Part shown: one piece after another, positions 9,779 through 10,103 of the stretch
Layout: every line of letters starts with the position of its first letter
Numbering within the stretch: the first letter of the stretch is position 1
Source of the DNA: Gammaproteobacteria bacterium
GTDB lineage: Bacteria; Pseudomonadota; Gammaproteobacteria; Pseudomonadales; Azotimanducaceae
Length of the DNA stretch: 10,103 nucleotides
Assembly (NCBI GenBank): GCA_030430515.1
Contig: JAUIKX010000119.1
Span: 1-10,103, forward strand
Direction of reading: 5' to 3'
The notes under the pieces: generated by a model
Seen by the model: the letters and a program-made list of their open reading frames with translations, nothing else
Databases searched by the model: none
What the model was told of the DNA's origin: nothing
Translations under genes and position numbers: made by a program

Positions 9779-10103
9779 GTGCCGATCCTGTTGATTCTGT
9801 TGGCCAGATGTCCGGCGCCGAAACCGTTGTCGATGTTGACGACGCTCACGCCGCTGGCGCAGCTCGACAGCATGCCGAGGAGTGCCGCGATACCGCCGAA
9901 AGACGCGCCGTAGCCAACCGAAGTCGGCACGGCGATGACCGGTGCGGCCACTAGGCCGCCGACGACGCTCGGCAGCGCGCCCTCCATGCCGGCGACCACA
10001 ACGACAACCCGGCTCGATCGTATCTCGTCGATGCGGTCCAGCAGCCGGTGCAGGCCGGCGACCCCGACGTCGTTGATGCGCAGTACCGGGCTGCCGAGGA
10101 ATT
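9775..10103 (-). CDS. larB: LarB, pyridinium-3,5-biscarboxylic acid mononucleotide synthase (C-terminal part)
   Basis: The frame is open to the window edge, so only the last 108 residues are seen; the 5' part lies beyond 10103. LarB carboxylates and hydrolyses nicotinic acid adenine dinucleotide, the first step of nickel-pincer nucleotide synthesis, and is related to PurE carboxylases. Landmarks in the visible part are [16 protein letters not shown] (6-21), [17 protein letters not shown] (34-50) and [12 protein letters not shown] (54-65). The ending is [11 protein letters not shown] (87-97). C81 in S-S-C-A-S-G lies 27 residues before the end and corresponds to the cysteine that attacks the pyridinium ring in LarB. 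The stop overlaps the larE start by 4 nt. Everything visible looks intact and functional. Confidence 0.92.
   Translation of the reverse strand, partial: FLGSPVLRINDVGVAGLHRLLDRIDEIRSSRVVVVVAGMEGALPSVVGGLVAAPVIAVPTSVGYGASFGGIAALLGMLSSCASGVSVVNIDNGFGAGHLANRINRIGT

Overview
The window comes from a bacterial chromosome of moderately high GC (roughly 60% by eye). The gene families (a BdlA-like soluble chemoreceptor, gammaproteobacterial-style CheW and CoaE, an adrenodoxin-type ferredoxin) fit a free-living proteobacterium, most likely a gammaproteobacterium. This placement is an inference from protein style, not from a marker gene. I see no rRNA, tRNA, CRISPR array, insertion sequence or phage gene. 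The window is almost fully coding, and the only gaps above 50 bp are at about 3219-3305 and 8523-8602.

Region 1 (1-3218, + strand) is a chemosensory module. It holds the possible tail of an upstream gene, then a CheW adaptor, then a soluble methyl-accepting chemotaxis protein with three PAS domains and a C-terminal CheR/CheB-tethering pentapeptide. Last is a 116-residue protein carrying a DxxxQ motif like the catalytic motif of the CheY-P phosphatase CheZ. Together they look like a small cytoplasmic sensing unit: receptor, coupling protein and possible signal terminator.

Region 2 (3306-4799, + strand) is one class B flavin monooxygenase of the Baeyer-Villiger type. Its stop codon overlaps the stop of the convergent pgm gene inside a shared CTAG palindrome.

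Region 3 (8522 down to 4796, - strand) is a tightly packed operon: coaE (last step of CoA synthesis), a PHP-family metal phosphoesterase, two MaoC/hot-dog proteins, and phosphoglucomutase. The first four genes overlap by 4 nt at each junction (GTGA or ATGA), and the last junction is a 7-nt gap. Both hot-dog proteins have lost the Asp and His of the hydratase motif, so their chemistry is unclear.

Region 4 (8603-8932, + strand) is a small [2Fe-2S] ferredoxin, divergent from coaE and convergent with larE. Region 5 (8942 to the window end, - strand) is larB (cut by the window edge) overlapping larE. These two enzymes make the nickel-pincer nucleotide cofactor of lactate racemase-type enzymes. LarE has three cysteines in the arrangement of the iron-sulfur type rather than one sacrificial cysteine. 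No complete new system such as a defence island or mobile cassette was recognised. The strongest leads are the CheZ-like small protein, the degenerate MaoC pair in the coaE-pgm operon, the three-Cys LarE and the cysteine-rich ferredoxin.
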